From assembly GCA_025526935.1 (NCBI GenBank), contig JAHLKD010000031.1, positions 372,001 through 436,000 of the forward strand: a stretch of 64,000 bases of DNA, read 5' to 3'. This document shows, one piece after another, positions 1 through 12,326 of this stretch (position 1 is its first letter; every line of letters starts with the position of its first letter). The position numbers and the translations under genes were made by a program. Source of the stretch: Cladochytrium replicatum (Eukaryota; Chytridiomycota; Chytridiomycetes; Cladochytriales; Cladochytriaceae). The notes beneath the pieces were generated by a model. That model worked only from the letters and a program-made list of their open reading frames with translations, was not told the DNA's origin and did no database searches.

Positions 1-1428
1 TTGACATGGACCCAGATTCTCAAACTTTCGCAAGTTTGCCGCGTCATCAGGAGTGCGACAATTCCATTGATTTTCGGCCGCATTTCATTCTTGATCGGGC
101 GGAGTGGATGGACTACTTTATTTCGTTCAACTTTTGCAGAGAGGCCCGAGCTAATGAAGCATGTTCGAGATATAACCATACATGAACCACATGAAGACTT
201 CTTCGAAGCGCATCATGAACCAAAATTGGAGGAAGTGGAAGACATTTTGATCACAGTGAGTTCAAGAGGACAGTACGATTACGGTCTTCTAATCCACGTT
301 CGACAGCTTGCTCCGAACTTACAGCGAGTTTCGTTGCTGCTGGACCATCGACTCTCGTATGCAGGAATGGAAGCTCTTTGTACCTTTTTTCGAAGCCTGA
401 GCTGCGAAGCTTCGTATCTTCAGAGCTTGGAAGTTTCAGCTGTTGTACGGTCTTCCAGTAGCTTTCACGATGATGTGGTCGCTGATTTGGGAACATCCTT
501 AAAGACGTTAAATAAGCTCAGCAGTTTACAGCTCCGAATATCGCACTTGACGAAAGACACTAAAGCTTGGGAAGCCTTTTCGGAAGGCCTTTTGATGCGC
601 ATTGATTCTATAGATCAGTTTGACTGGACGTTCAGGGGATCCCACTGCAATCAACTGATCGCCGAATATCTGGTCCGAGCAACAGCCTTGAAAGACGTTT
701 GCCTTACATTCATAGAGGAGGGCGTCGTCAATGCCTTTCGTTCCGCACTTCCTGCGATATACGAAAATGGCCAGGCTTTATTGAGATCATTGAAACTTAC
801 CTTGGCGAACCTTGAGTCCGATAACGGCATTTTGCTTACGGATGGGCTCTCCCGCAGTCGATCTTTATCCTGCCTGAAGAGCTTGAGTTTGGTGGACTGC
901 CGTTTTGATCAGCCAGGAGTGGATCGTTTGGCGAGGTGTGTTTCGGAGTCGAAAACACTACTATCGATCGAGATTTCAGGATTCTGTAAAAGTCCTTTGT
1001 CAGCAGGGGTACTTGCTGCGGCAGTCGCACGCAGCACTAATGTTCGAGTGATCGGCCTCGGAGGTCCTATCCTGGATGATCTCACCTTGGAATTGTTTAC
1101 AAAATATGTGTGCGATGCTTCGAACCTTCGTGAAGTCCACATTACCAAAGCTGTGCGCTGTCGTTCGATGGGTTTTACCTCGCTTATAAAGAAGATCAGC
1201 GAGTGCGACACGATCTCGCAACGAATTCGGAAACTTGTGCTTGATCATAACAATTTGGATGATGACTTTTGGAGTGCATTGAAAGATCTTGTTGCTGTTG
1301 CCCCTTCTTTGCGCTTGATATCGTTAGAAAGATGTCGCATCGCAAGTTCTTACCATATGCGCGAAACTCTTGAATTTATTGCCAACGTGAAGCGGTCAGA
1401 AAAAAGAACGGTTGATTTGGTACTTTGA
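1..1428 (+). CDS. F-box/LRR-like protein, 5' end cut by the window edge
   Basis: The reading frame is open from the first base of the window to a TGA after 475 codons, so the true start lies upstream. The first 30 residues (pattern LSxVCRxxRxxxIPLIFxRI) resemble the second half of an F-box, where it runs into the substrate-binding part. The remainder is leucine-rich with recurring SLxLxxCxF-type units (for example near residues 275-330 and 410-450), as in RNI-like leucine-rich repeats. F-box/LRR proteins are substrate adaptors of SCF ubiquitin ligases; that role is inferred from the family. No intron is needed in the visible part. The substrate cannot be guessed. The F-box half visible here is short, so LRR protein is the firmer part of the call. 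Confidence 0.6.
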   Translation: MTWTQILKLSQVCRVIRSATIPLIFGRISFLIGRSGWTTLFRSTFAERPELMKHVRDITIHEPHEDFFEAHHEPKLEEVEDILITVSSRGQYDYGLLIHVRQLAPNLQRVSLLLDHRLSYAGMEALCTFFRSLSCEASYLQSLEVSAVVRSSSSFHDDVVADLGTSLKTLNKLSSLQLRISHLTKDTKAWEAFSEGLLMRIDSIDQFDWTFRGSHCNQLIAEYLVRATALKDVCLTFIEEGVVNAFRSALPAIYENGQALLRSLKLTLANLESDNGILLTDGLSRSRSLSCLKSLSLVDCRFDQPGVDRLARCVSESKTLLSIEISGFCKSPLSAGVLAAAVARSTNVRVIGLGGPILDDLTLELFTKYVCDASNLREVHITKAVRCRSMGFTSLIKKISECDTISQRIRKLVLDHNNLDDDFWSALKDLVAVAPSLRLISLERCRIASSYHMRETLEFIANVKRSEKRTVDLVL

Positions 1429-4400
1429 ACCAGGAGGGAAAATGATCTTCAAGTTGTGTATTGTACTTTTCGACTATTTAATGTGATCCTCGCATTATAT
1501 TTCCTTCCGACGTTCCTCTCGTTTCGCCATCTTATTTTGATTGTGAATGTGTCGTTATCTTCTGTTTCTGTATCAAACTCGTCTTCCCTAACTTCAAAAA
1601 TTTGTTATTTCCGTAATGACGGCATCGCTTCTTAAAACTACTCACCAATCCATCAAATTGAGCAATCTGCATTTGTCCAACCAACAGCTGATCTTCCAGC
1701 GCTTTGAGCTTCCCATTTTCATATCAGGATGTAAAGTTTCTTTGCGAGATTGTGCTTCGCGCTTCCCAGATATTTGTGAAGCTGTAACTGTCCATCAGAT
1801 CGATCAGAAAGTGTTTTCACGGAAACCTACTTGTATTCAAACCTATCTCCGGACGTTGGCAAAATCTGCCGATTTCCAGACATGTTCCGGCAATTCAAAT
1901 CTGAGGAACAAAGCCATCCTGCTCGAATTCTACGGCGATGATCGCTACGCACTCTCGAAAGTGCGAATTTGCGTGGCACAATAGCGCCCGCAAGTTTGCG
2001 GATCATGTTGCGAAACTGCTTCCTGACGAGGAAACTCTGCTTATCGCTCATGATCTTCTGCCTCGGCAGCGAGGTTCCCGGAGCTTGGAGGGGACGTGTT
2101 TGTATACTTTGCATGGTCATCGATAACGTGAGATAGCTTCTTTATCTGCCGAGCGACCTTTCGGCATGTCCAGCGTGCTCAATGTTGATAACATTCTCTT
2201 AAAAACCACTGGTTCCACTAGTTTTTGGGTTGCATGCCTTCATGAAATAAAAACAATGAATTGAAAAAGAAACCTTTTTCTCGACCACGAGAGCTGTATT
2301 TAGGGCTCGCTTTCCTTCGAGCAAAAGTTTAAGGCAATAAACTATTTGCTCGGGCACAGTATGATGGCATCTCTGAGGGTGGTTGAAGCTGCTGAGATCA
2401 GGATCATCCCAAACGCATCGACCACTTGGCAGTGACATGATAAAATAGGCCCATGAGAAGGACTTTCCCGTCCATGCTTAGGAAGTTCTGGGTCAAGCAT
2501 CTAGCAATTTCATTCCATTAACCCTTGTTCTTAACGATTTTAGGGGCAGAATTATGGAGAGATCGAATACACAATGGCGACGGCGAGAGAACTGGCAACA
2601 AATGAAGATTAATTTGGATTATGTGATCATCACATTGTCTCTATGTTCAGTCCATTGGTGTTACACTCCGTTCGTTCTACACCACCCAATATCACCGGGA
2701 CCCACATCTGCTCATGGTGTGTCATTTATCGTTCTTCGTGCGTTTCGAAATGCTTTCTAGCAAAACTCGTCCAAGGAGGGTCCTTTCAAACGGTCACGTG
2801 TACTGGCGATCTTGACATCAAAGGCAGTGACTGGTTTCTCATTTAATGTCTATCACGGCCCAATTAGTGAACATTTGGTTTGAACTGACACTCAATCAAA
2901 AAGAATTGATCCCAATCAGAGTCCAACTGGTCGAGAGAGTAATCGAACCTGCAGCCTCAACCTGTTGTGAAATACCTCTCTGAAACTCCAGTGGCTTTTC
3001 TAATCCCACCCGCAGGCATTCCGCTCTGAGAATGCTGTACCCAGCCCGATTGCTCAACCAAAGAGTGGTGGGCGAGTCCCCCCCCCCCCCCCCCCCCCCC
3101 CCTTCAGGTCTAGATACGGTGCCACGGAAACATGGGATTATTGCTTTATGAAAGCTGACTGAAAGTGCAGATCTCTTGGTGCGGAATGTGGGCAGGCTGG
3201 GAAGGGAGCTATTGCGGCTAACGACGTTGATGAGATACAAGAGATACAGAGGAGCACCTTTATGAGATGAGGTAAAAAGGAATATACTGTCGTCTTTGTG
3301 TTCCGCACCAGCATGACACAGATCTATGCTCTGCTATGTTCGCCTTGAGTCGCTATATGACGCTGATGCGAGAAGCGAAGCTTGATGCATGGGCCAAAAT
3401 ATGTTGCACGACAACGAAAAGGAATAACTACGAGAGTGAGATCTGAGTGAAGGTGGAGCCTCACAGATGGCGGAGATAAGTGGATGAGCTACGATCTGGT
3501 GTGCAGGTGGCTATGAGTGGAATTAAGCCCCTCTTTTTGGGCTGTCGATGGCTCGTTGTCTTTCAGAAAACAGGTCTAGCTGCTAAATTGCAAACTAAGC
3601 CGTGGGAATTGTATTTTCGTCACCAGTCAGAGCGTTTGGTGGAGCATACATCCCGAAGGAGGTCAGCTAAATGTGCACAAGATTGTCAATGCAATGATGT
3701 TTAGACGCTTTGGTTTGTGAATATGCCCAAGCGGGGTGGGCGGTGTGTGACGCACCGAAGGTGAGGGACCATACATGTGTTACACACACAATTTCCACAT
3801 CCAAGATGGGAGGGACTTGAGTTTGTGTCAGTAGATCTGCAGGAAGAGAAACGAATTCTGGTGCTTGTTGGAGCTATATCAAACAAACAACAGAAGGTTC
3901 AACATATTGCGATTGTTTCCAGCACCAAAAGAAAGGAGGATAAAGGCCCTAAACGAGGCGTCAACCGGTCTACACCTTCATTTGGACATCTTCCCGGGCG
4001 TGGAATGCTCTCCAGTGAGAGTATTGCACTCGCTCGCAGTAGTGCTCTTTTATGTGACATTCACATCCTCCCCGATCATAATAATCTGGGATTCTGGTAT
4101 TATGTAGGGATCATTTCGGGGGTTAGATATCCGGGTGGGATTATCAACACTGCCACTGATCGAGGAACCGCTGAACTTTGGGGAATGCTGTTCAATGAAT
4201 CACTATGAACGGCAGCATATTGGATCAGCGCAAGTAGATTACTGAGTGCACACTTGAGAGCTTCCTGCTCTTATCTCTACGGTCAATTTTCTATGATTTT
4301 ACTCTTTTTTGATGCAACGTTTGGAGTAACAGCACGGCACATGTTGTTCAGTTGGCTCACATGCCCAATTGGAATGGCAATATGACTTTCAAAAGAACAG

Positions 4401-5152
4401 CTTGGTCAGGCATGCTGGGGACATCTCTGTCGCTTTTAACACTGAGTTTAATTTTTATATCGAGACTGCTGACATTCGACGGGTTGAAGAATTTGAAACG
4501 GACTGCACCGTGAACCAAACTAACGCTATGACAGACTCCGCGACTTCACCTTTCCTCCGAATCAACTCATCCGACCACTTTCTTGCTTTTTGCCGCTAAG
4601 TAAATTGCTTGAAATCAAGCGCCGCTCACTCACTCCCACTATTCACAATGAATCCGCTCTTTCTAATGACATCCACAACTTGCTTTTGGAGATTTTTCCT
4701 CCAACTTCGTACGGATCAATATGAAAGCCCTGAAACTCTTATTCGATCGTCAAATAAAGAACGATCAAACATTTAGATCAAGAATACCCGCTGTGCTTTG
4801 CTGTCCGAGCAGTCGCCGTGTCTGAAGATTTAGTTGCGCAAGCGTCTTTCCAGGGAGACATCCACTCTCTACAATGTCCTTCCAGTTGCCGATCCCGAAC
4901 CGCATTATTGATTTCCTCACAATGTTAGGCTAACTGGTCCAGCCGGGCAATAAATGCCACCAGTATTTGTAGCTCAAAAATATCCTCTCACGAGGCGAGA
5001 GCGTGCAAGTCCATAGAGAAGCAGAATCGTTTGTTCGCAAGACATTTCTCCGCCTGTAGGCATACTCCAGTTTACTCGAAATTTTCGAAGGTTTCACCTG
5101 ATGAAAGAAGTTGTCAAATGGCTTGGTATTCGCATTATTTGAGTTGCCGACG
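1429..5152. other. Gene-poor stretch with only short unsupported ORFs
   Basis: This 3.7-kb interval holds several ORFs of 60-145 codons on both strands (for example 1616-1984 and 3777-4208 on the plus strand). None has a recognisable domain, plausible intron-linked continuation or protein-like composition. A 25-nt poly-C run lies at 3078-3102. The segment about 2905-3070, read on the minus strand, has a weak resemblance to a pol III promoter (a GGTTCGATT stretch), but no cloverleaf forms. I see no supported gene here. Confidence 0.5.
3078..3102. repeat. Poly-C homopolymer, 25 nt
   Basis: An uninterrupted run of 25 cytosines (25 guanines on the minus strand) lies in non-coding DNA. Runs of this length are prone to slippage in the genome and to length errors in sequencing, so the exact count is uncertain. 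Confidence 0.9.
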
Positions 5153-7455
5153 ATGAATTCGCACAACATTGTAACATATTTACGCCAGAGAGAATCTGTC
5201 CAGCGCAAACCGAATACCAGCATCATTTTAGCACGGAGAAACTATGAGCACTTATTTCCAACATCCACCATTTACGACCTCGTTGCGCCAACAGATTTCA
5301 GAAAATTCACACCAGACGGAAAGGTTTGCGTTAATCATACTTTACCTGCATAATTTATAAGTCCGTGTTAGCTTTTAATCAGCTTCTCGCAAAATCAGCA
5401 TGCCATTCAGGCATATCGCTTCAACGGACCTGGAGTTGATCCGAGCTGGAATCGGACAAACATTTTCCAATGTATGTTCAGTTTGATGTATGAGACCATT
5501 CTCGCAGGAGGAACAGCGCAGCTGAGCCGTGATTTCTGTCTTTTTACCTCGGACAAGAAATATGTGAGCTAATGCAGATTGGATTCACCACAAACACTGA
5601 AACGCTACTTAGGTTATTCTTGCGTCCGCATGTCCAACGTCGAGTCCACCAACAGCGGCAGCCCGATATCCACATTCCCTGAACGGGATACCCAATTTGG
5701 ATGATATATGTCTCTGGGTCGTTGAAATCAACACTGGAGTGGTACAATCAGTTTATTCTGAGCTATTGATCCGCTAATTCTGTTTCTAGATATGTGACAA
5801 CTACGCTCTTCAAAGTGATTACGTGTTCCTTACCAACCACGCCGGCGTTCATTTGTACAAAAACTTTCTGGGGATCGCATCTGTACAGCACCAGTCCATA
5901 TATATTCTCCAGATCACTGTGAGTTGCTCTTGAGACCTTCCCGACTTGTCTTGAAGACCGCTGTGTTATTCCTAGGAAAGCGGCACTTTTTTGCCGATTC
6001 GTACAATTGGTTGGGATACGAATGAGGACGATTCGCTTTTAATCGATCTTGTGGAAAAAGAAGAAGAGAATTTTCAGCTGAGAAAGCGCCGAAGAGTAGA
6101 TCTTGGACAAAATGAGCAGAGTGGAATCTCGTTTGTTCCTGCACCATCGACAGACGAAAATCTGGATCTGGATGGTGACCCGATGATACCATCAGATACC
6201 TACCAACTGACCCAGACCTCGGGCTCCCGGAATCCACCTATGCACATGGTGCCCACAGTTGAGCCTGCTGCAATTGCAAACACGTTAAGTTTGCCCGGCG
6301 ACCTCGATGGCGAGGACGATCAGCGTCTTGTGTCTTCAAATGTAAGCAGGAAGCCGGTATACATGAGAAGGTTACTCATTGTGTACAGCGGCATGGGGCT
6401 TCGATGATAGGTGGTTTAAAGCATCGCATTATGGCGTATTTGTTTAGGAAGTCAAGTTGCTCTGGAAATTCTAGGTAATCTTTTGCCCGACATATGGTCC
6501 AATTGCTTGCTCACAGCATTTCCAGGCAAATGCAACGCTATTTTGAAACCTTTCAGCAGTTTGCTTCTCTTGTGATGTGGAGGATGCAATTCCTCGATGA
6601 GCACCATTTCTTAATCAAGTTCGGCTACCTTGAGAATGTCCTCGGTTGGGTAATGTTTCAGTCACGTTCGAACTTCCTTTTGTTCATTTTGCATTGGACC
6701 ACAGAATGTTGAGCCGTCGATATCGCAGTCCGCTTTCTTTGTTATCTACTCCCTACTTCGGGGCCAGGTGATTGCAGTTTATGAAAATAATTCCGAGGAG
6801 CTTCTAGAAGCCTATGAATCGTGGGACATCTTTCGCGGGGCTCCCTATCCCACTGATTCCACCCATTTTGTGTCGATGCCCAGCAACAACGAGTTTGCAA
6901 GACACGCCAATCGGAAAAACATGCATGCGGTGCGTAAAGCCCGCAATGGAGGGTGAGAGTAGATCACTTGAGTTGATCATTAATCTAACTACTTGATCTT
7001 CAGTGCTGTATCAGCAGTGAAGAGAGTTCTCTCAGCCCTACCTTTCAATCCGCAGTCTTACATCGATAGTCCATACTTTGACCTCAGTCTCTACAGCTTT
7101 GATGAAAAGATCATTAATTCGTGCGATCGGTATGTCTCACTTTTGTCGATTTTGTTTGGAAGCTGAAGGCATTTAAGCCAACGTGTTGCTTCTGAGGCTC
7201 CAGTTAAGTTCTACAGTAGACGCAACGGAACTATGAAGTTTCGAATCGACCCTCATCCACCGCCATCGCATCCACTGTTTCAAGGAGACCGGCACTTGAG
7301 GTAACGACGCAAGACCAAAAATGTTTCCCCCCGCTTATTAAGTTCTTTTTAGACGCTACGTCACATACATTTTCCACCCAACGGACCCTTTCGTCATTAC
7401 TGTTTTAGTAGTACCAAACAGACCCTCCATTGTAAATTTCCATTTTCGACGCTGA
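5153..7455 (+). CDS. DET1: DET1 homologue (CUL4-DDB1 ubiquitin ligase component)
   Basis: Eleven exons give 604 codons in frame: 5153-5323, 5372-5563, 5613-5750, 5790-5918, 5976-6341, 6389-6474, 6517-6649, 6705-6952, 7004-7129, 7178-7300 and 7353-7455. All introns are GT-AG and 42-60 nt long. DET1 landmarks appear in order: FRKFTPDGK near the N-terminus, DFCLFTSDKKY, VHLYKNFLGIASVQHQSIY, LPIRTIGW, the YFETFQQF...WRMQFLDEHHFLIKF block, VIAVYENNSEELLEAYE, SPYFDLSLYSFDEK and the terminal TYIFHPTDPF. Animal DET1 (about 550 residues) acts with DDB1, DDA1 and CUL4 in ubiquitination of transcription factors. The extra length falls in a charged insert around residues 220-330. Only 48 bp separate it from the next gene. 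The ATG at 5153 is the first in frame and lies just upstream of conserved sequence. Confidence 0.9.
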
Positions 7456-7503
7456 ATTTTATAAATTTTTCGCGGAGAAACAACTCGCACGTGATTGAAG
7501 CTG

Positions 7504-8576
7504 ATGAACCTTTTGCTCAAATCAGGTTCTGTTCGCGGGCTCGCAACGCTGGGGGCGAGCTTCGCAGGCTTTCTCGTGGGACGTTTAGCCTTAGACATTC
7601 TTGTTCAGGTAATGAAGGTTGGAAATTTTTCTGCATTTGAACTCAACCAAAATGTAACGCATTATAGCCTTTGCTCAAGCATTGGCCCAAGAAAAGACGA
7701 AACCTCCTATTTAATCATGCCATGTCATATGTACACGCTTGGATTAGTTCCGTATGGGTCGTTTCTACGTGAGCAAGCAAGCCAGATTCGATTGTGCCAT
7801 GACATAATCCTTTGCAGGTTTCTAACGCACCGAGAACTGTGGGACGATCTTGGGGGAAAGCTTGGGACGAGCCCTGGAGCAGCTTCTGCTCAAAATTTGA
7901 TTGCGATGTCAGCAGGTGCTTCCGTGAGCTTATGGATAGATCACCAAATACTTAAACCAGTCATCCAGGGTATTTTCTGTATGACATGGTAGATATGTAT
8001 GTCCGGCGTCTTTCATGGGACAGTATAGGAATCTGGATACATCACAGTATTGTAATCTTATTCTCAAAAAACACTTTCCCGGGTTGACCATTTTAAGTCT
8101 AGGTATTGAGCTGTTTCACGTCAGGAGTCATGGTTTGCAAATATGGTGCATATCTTTCGCTTACACTGCTTGTGGAGCTCAATGGAATCTTCCTGCACCA
8201 GCGCAAGCTATTCCTCCTCCTCACACCACCTGAGCAGCATCCCGACCTGCTCCTCAACTCAATATCCTTTCGCCTGAATTCTGCACTGCTTCTCACTTCG
8301 TTTATCCCCTTGCGGTTTATCGGAAATTGGTGGTTGGCTTGGCGTGTATGGAAAGATCGGGACGTGTATGTTGCACTTTCTGGTAGAACGGGCCAAAGTT
8401 GGTGTTGGGAGTGGGTGCTTGGAAACACAGGAATGGCATTGATAAATGTGTACAACATCGCGTTTTTCCGAGAATTGTGGGGGTCGGAGAGGAAGTCGAT
8501 CAGAAATGCGAAGAAAGCAAAGAAAGATGGAGAGAAGTCAGATCATCTCCTGATGGAGGACGATGAGGATTTGTGA
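7504..8576 (+). CDS. TLC-domain multi-pass membrane protein
   Basis: Five exons (7504-7608, 7668-7768, 7818-7915, 7969-8082, 8125-8576) give 289 residues. The TLC (TRAM-LAG1-CLN8) pattern is visible: a first membrane segment near residues 8-33, HAWISSVWVVS, the SAGYFLYDMVDM motif rebuilt across an intron, IWIHHSIVILFS with its paired histidines, LTLLVELNGIFLHQRKL, and a final hydrophobic stretch. The tail is basic then acidic and probably cytosolic. TLC proteins of the TLCD type regulate membrane lipid composition or handle ceramide-related lipids; the Lag1 motif typical of ceramide synthases was not seen, so the TLCD/TMEM56 branch is more likely. The exon 3 donor (GTGCTT) is weaker than an alternative 8 nt downstream, but only this choice keeps the frame. 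It converges on ARMC9 with 112 bp between stop codons. Confidence 0.8.
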
Positions 8577-8688
8577 GCGGCTTAGGATGATTTGAATACT
8601 GATAGAATTCATATTCGCATTAACATCACAAAGCGACTGGCCAATGTATTCACTTTTAACATATTGCTCGCGTCAAAAATGCAGCAAG

Positions 8689-11600
8689 CTATTCTTTGCT
8701 GTTGATTGAGCTGCTTGACTTTCTGATACTTTTGGCGGCTTCTGCTGCTGCTGCCGCTTTCACTTCCGTGGGAAGACCAGAGAGCGAATTTCCAACAGGT
8801 GTTCGCGCAATCCGCTCATGGGTCTGGAACGCGGTATCAAGTTCTTGTTGCAGCCCAGCGTCGAGAATAACTGGAACTGGGTTCAGTTTCCTTTTGGCTG
8901 GCTTTTCTGGAGGATGAGGAACATCATTTTTAATTATGTTGGGAAGGGGCGAAGAGCTGTCATCTTCCGGATGATGAAGCGGATGGCGATGATCATACGC
9001 TCCCACAGCGGTGTTCTGCCGAGACACTCGGTGGGTGGGTCGGAATTCTCCACTTCCAATTGTGGTGCGTGGTGTGCTGACGAAGAATTCTTCGTCTTCG
9101 TTTTCCTCGTGGTTCAGGGATCGTTTGGCCTGATTTTTAATCAGAATAAGTTGATAATCAAGAAACAGACGTAGCTACGACTGCAGATCACTGACCATGG
9201 ATGAACAGTGAATCTCTTCTGATTGTTTGGTGTGAGAATCGTCTGTAAGATAGACGGCTTGAAGAAGTTCTATGCCTTCAAGCTCATCACCCTGATCAAG
9301 ATCAGATTCATCGTCTTCCATGGGCTGATCCACATCCGACTGCTTATACGATTAGCGTCGTTTAAATAAAACCTTTGGTTTTAGCTCACCTCATCGTCAG
9401 CATCTTGATCTGCCTCTTCCCCGTCTTCAGATAATTCATCGAGGTGTGAACTTTTTGCTTTGGGAGTCAAGGTTAATTTGACGCAAGAAACCAGGACATA
9501 GACGTACAGCTGTTGAGCTCCTCCATTACATATTCAAGTTGATTCCCAAGCCCATCGCTGCTGGTTTTTCTCATATAGTCCAGCATGTCCTCCATTCCCA
9601 TTTCCCGAGCTTCCTCCCTGAATTTTGGCTCTGAAAACAGACTGAAAAGTGCCCCATTGACGTAGGTTTTAATCTTCGTTATGGTTTCATTAATCAGAAG
9701 CGTGATCGTGGAGAAACTTTACTACCTGGACGCTTTCGTGCTCCATTAATTCATTTAAGATTGCAAGCGTCCGTTTCTTGCTCTTTAGGCACTGCCGCTT
9801 TCCTTCTGTCCTCAAGCAGAGATTCATCAGAAGCGCCGTTGCATACTCAATAGTTCGCTCAGATAACCCGTCCGTGTTCTCCAGCAAGTCATGAAGGAAG
9901 TCCAACACATTCATTGAGTTCAAGATCGATTGAACTCTCCTCCTGAAATTGTTTGGATTATATTTGACATAGGTTTTGTTTTCGCTCTCTGGCCGTCTGA
10001 TCTTACCTGAGGCTCAACTTCTGGAAAGCTCCCAAGATGTTTTCTCGAATTGGCGGCGTGCATTTCTCTACATTTAGCAAAAACTGCACCATTGCCGTAA
10101 CCAAAGATTTGGATGTCTCCTGGCTCCTTCCGACGGATACATACTCCCGCCCATCTGCACCAAGCGAAAAGGCGTTGAGAAAGCGTACAAGCTCGACCTT
10201 TGTTGCATCGTCTCCATCGTCCAGGATCCGTTCCGCTACGGAATTCTATGAAAAACAAGATTAATACTAACGCTGTTTTGGTGGGCACAATACGTACCTG
10301 GTTACACTGCAGGATATCCTGCCTAGCAAACTTGTGTATAATGCGATGCCGGTTTGCAGATCTTCTTGGCATCAAGATCAACTGAAATTGCATGAGTGCC
10401 TGATTTCCCTTCATGCAATACTGGATTCTGAACCTACCTTTCTCAGTGCTCTGAGAACCATGCCAGGTCGCTTCTTTGCTCTTGTTGCAACATCCTTCCT
10501 CAGCTTTGCGTAATCCAAACCCGACGAAATAGATAAGGCAACTTTGTCTGATTCGCTGTTCGATCTCGCCAATGCACTTTCCGGCCTTTGGAGAAACCCT
10601 TGGCATGTCGATGGTGCGGAGCTGTGAGGAAGGGGTTGAACATAGTGCTCCTGTGGAAGCTGGCGTTGTGGTGCGGAATTGGGACCGGTCTTGGCTACAG
10701 AGAGTGAACTCCTATTTGATCTATTTGATAGAGATGGTTAAGGGAAAACTCCTGCTTTATGAGAAGGTCTACCTTGAATTGTTTTGGTTCTCGTCACGAT
10801 TTAGATCCATGGCGAATTCCTATTTGCCCTCCGTATGTCAAAATTCGTCATAATAAAAGAAGCAAGTCAGAAAACGCTAACCATTTGTGGAGCTCTTTTG
10901 AGGAATGCAAGCTTGTCACACACGGTTGAGAGGTACTGTACAGATATCTGCAAGATCTCATCCTTCAATATTCAGGTGTATTTAGATATTTTCCTACCTT
11001 CGCGCCACTTATGGAGGCTCCTAGTGCATGCACCAGCTCCTGTGCAACAGAGAGGAGGTTTTGGTAATCATTCTAGCTCAGCAGATATTAGCTCCAGGTA
11101 AATCAACTCGCAATTCTTCAATGAACCTGAACAGCGCGGTGTTTGCGCATAATGTCTCGGTCGTGAAGCTCGAGTTCCTGGCATTTGCGCTTCATCATGG
11201 TCAGCTGCTTCTCGCTTCCTGGTTTTGAGCTCAGAACGTGTTTGTTCATTCGAAACAATCCTAACTTACGTTGGGCGTCCTCTACAGGCCGAAGGTCCTG
11301 CAAGTACACATTTCTGGTAAATTGTGAAGGTTCATAGATTTCACTGGTCCAAAACTCACTGTTTGTGAGACAATCTGGATAAGCTGAGGCCGAATATTTT
11401 TCTTCAAGGCACTGGAAAGAAAATGCGACAGGCGATCTTCGACATCCATCACCCACCCGTCCGTAAAGACGTCACGAAACGTGGGGTGATCCATTGGATT
11501 CGGTACATAAGGCAGCGCATAGAACGACAGGAATTGGGTCGTCTTGCAGAGATCCGCTCCTCGTGTCTCCAAGAATGCTTTGAACGAATCCATAGCGATC

Positions 11601-12134
11601 GAGGAATCCCGTTTCTGGTGTTCAGCAAAAATTTATGAGCGACGTTCAGAAGATCGTTCCGTGTCAGTTGCCTGTGCCATTCTCTGATCGACGTAACTGT
11701 GGACAGGAAACACAGCAAAATAGATGCTTAATGTGAACTCGAGCTTTGAGTACACTGGATCACTTAGACGGACGGATGGTGGGAAATGCTCGTCCCAAAG
11801 CGCAAAAAATGCATCCCGATCACCTTCATTAAAAGCAAGAAGGAAGCGTTCCTTCAGGGTAATGTGAGATCAACAAATAAATTCGAGCTAAAATATTGTA
11901 TCGACCTGTACTTCGCGTAGTCGCTCTGCATTTCTGTCTTCCTCCTCGTTCTTCTCGACGCCTACATTGTCTTTGCGGTGCGTTTCGCGATCAAACGCGT
12001 GGACTGTTTCACGGTAATCTGTGAAGAGTAGATACTGATATGATTTACTCAATTTTGCTGATCAGCAGTTGCTTCAATCGTACCTCGCGAACTAGCTCGT
12101 TGATTTCACTTCGCTTTCTTGGATCAAGAGCCAT
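8689..12134 (-). CDS. ARMC9: ARMC9 homologue (LisH/armadillo ciliary base protein)
   Basis: A multi-exon gene on the minus strand starts at ATG 12134 with an N-terminus reading RSEINELVRE, followed by YLLFTDYRETVHAF, a LisH-like start. Recognisable ARMC9 blocks follow: FLLAFNEGDRDAFFALWDEH, then FKAFLETRGADLCKTTQF, then FYALPYVPNPMDHPTFRDVF, a coiled-coil stretch, and armadillo repeats including TIEYATALLMNLCLRTEGKR and REEAREMGMEDMLDYMRK. The C-terminus is acidic and then low-complexity, ending at 8689. In animals and protists ARMC9 sits at the ciliary base and is a Joubert-syndrome gene; it is expected only in organisms that build cilia or flagella. I did not fix every splice junction, so the exact protein length is not given. 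A single in-frame TAA near 11640 is removed by an intron ending just before KRDSSIAMDSF. Confidence 0.88.
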
Positions 12135-12326
12135 GGATTATGTTCACACAAGCCACCAACTTCGGACATTTTATTGTCAGGGATAAAAAAAATACCCTTA
12201 GACTAAGCATAATAGAGAATTCCAAAAGACCAACGAGGTTCAAGTTTCAAAAACCGAAAAGAAATTTCCTTTCCAAAAAGAAATCATTCAGATCCAAGTG
12301 ACTCAGCTTCACGCAACGCTTCAACT

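Noticed and set aside
1616-2126. ORFs of 122 and 62 codons after the F-box/LRR gene
   Set aside because: No domain, no splice link and no better composition than the opposite-strand frames covering the same DNA.
2905-3075. Possible tRNA or SINE on the minus strand (GGTTCGATT motif)
   Set aside because: The bases on either side of the T-loop-like motif do not pair and no acceptor stem is present; the A-box match is poor.
3777-4208. 143-codon plus-strand ORF
   Set aside because: Sequence looks random, with no motif and no neighbouring exon; kept only as part of the gene-poor stretch.
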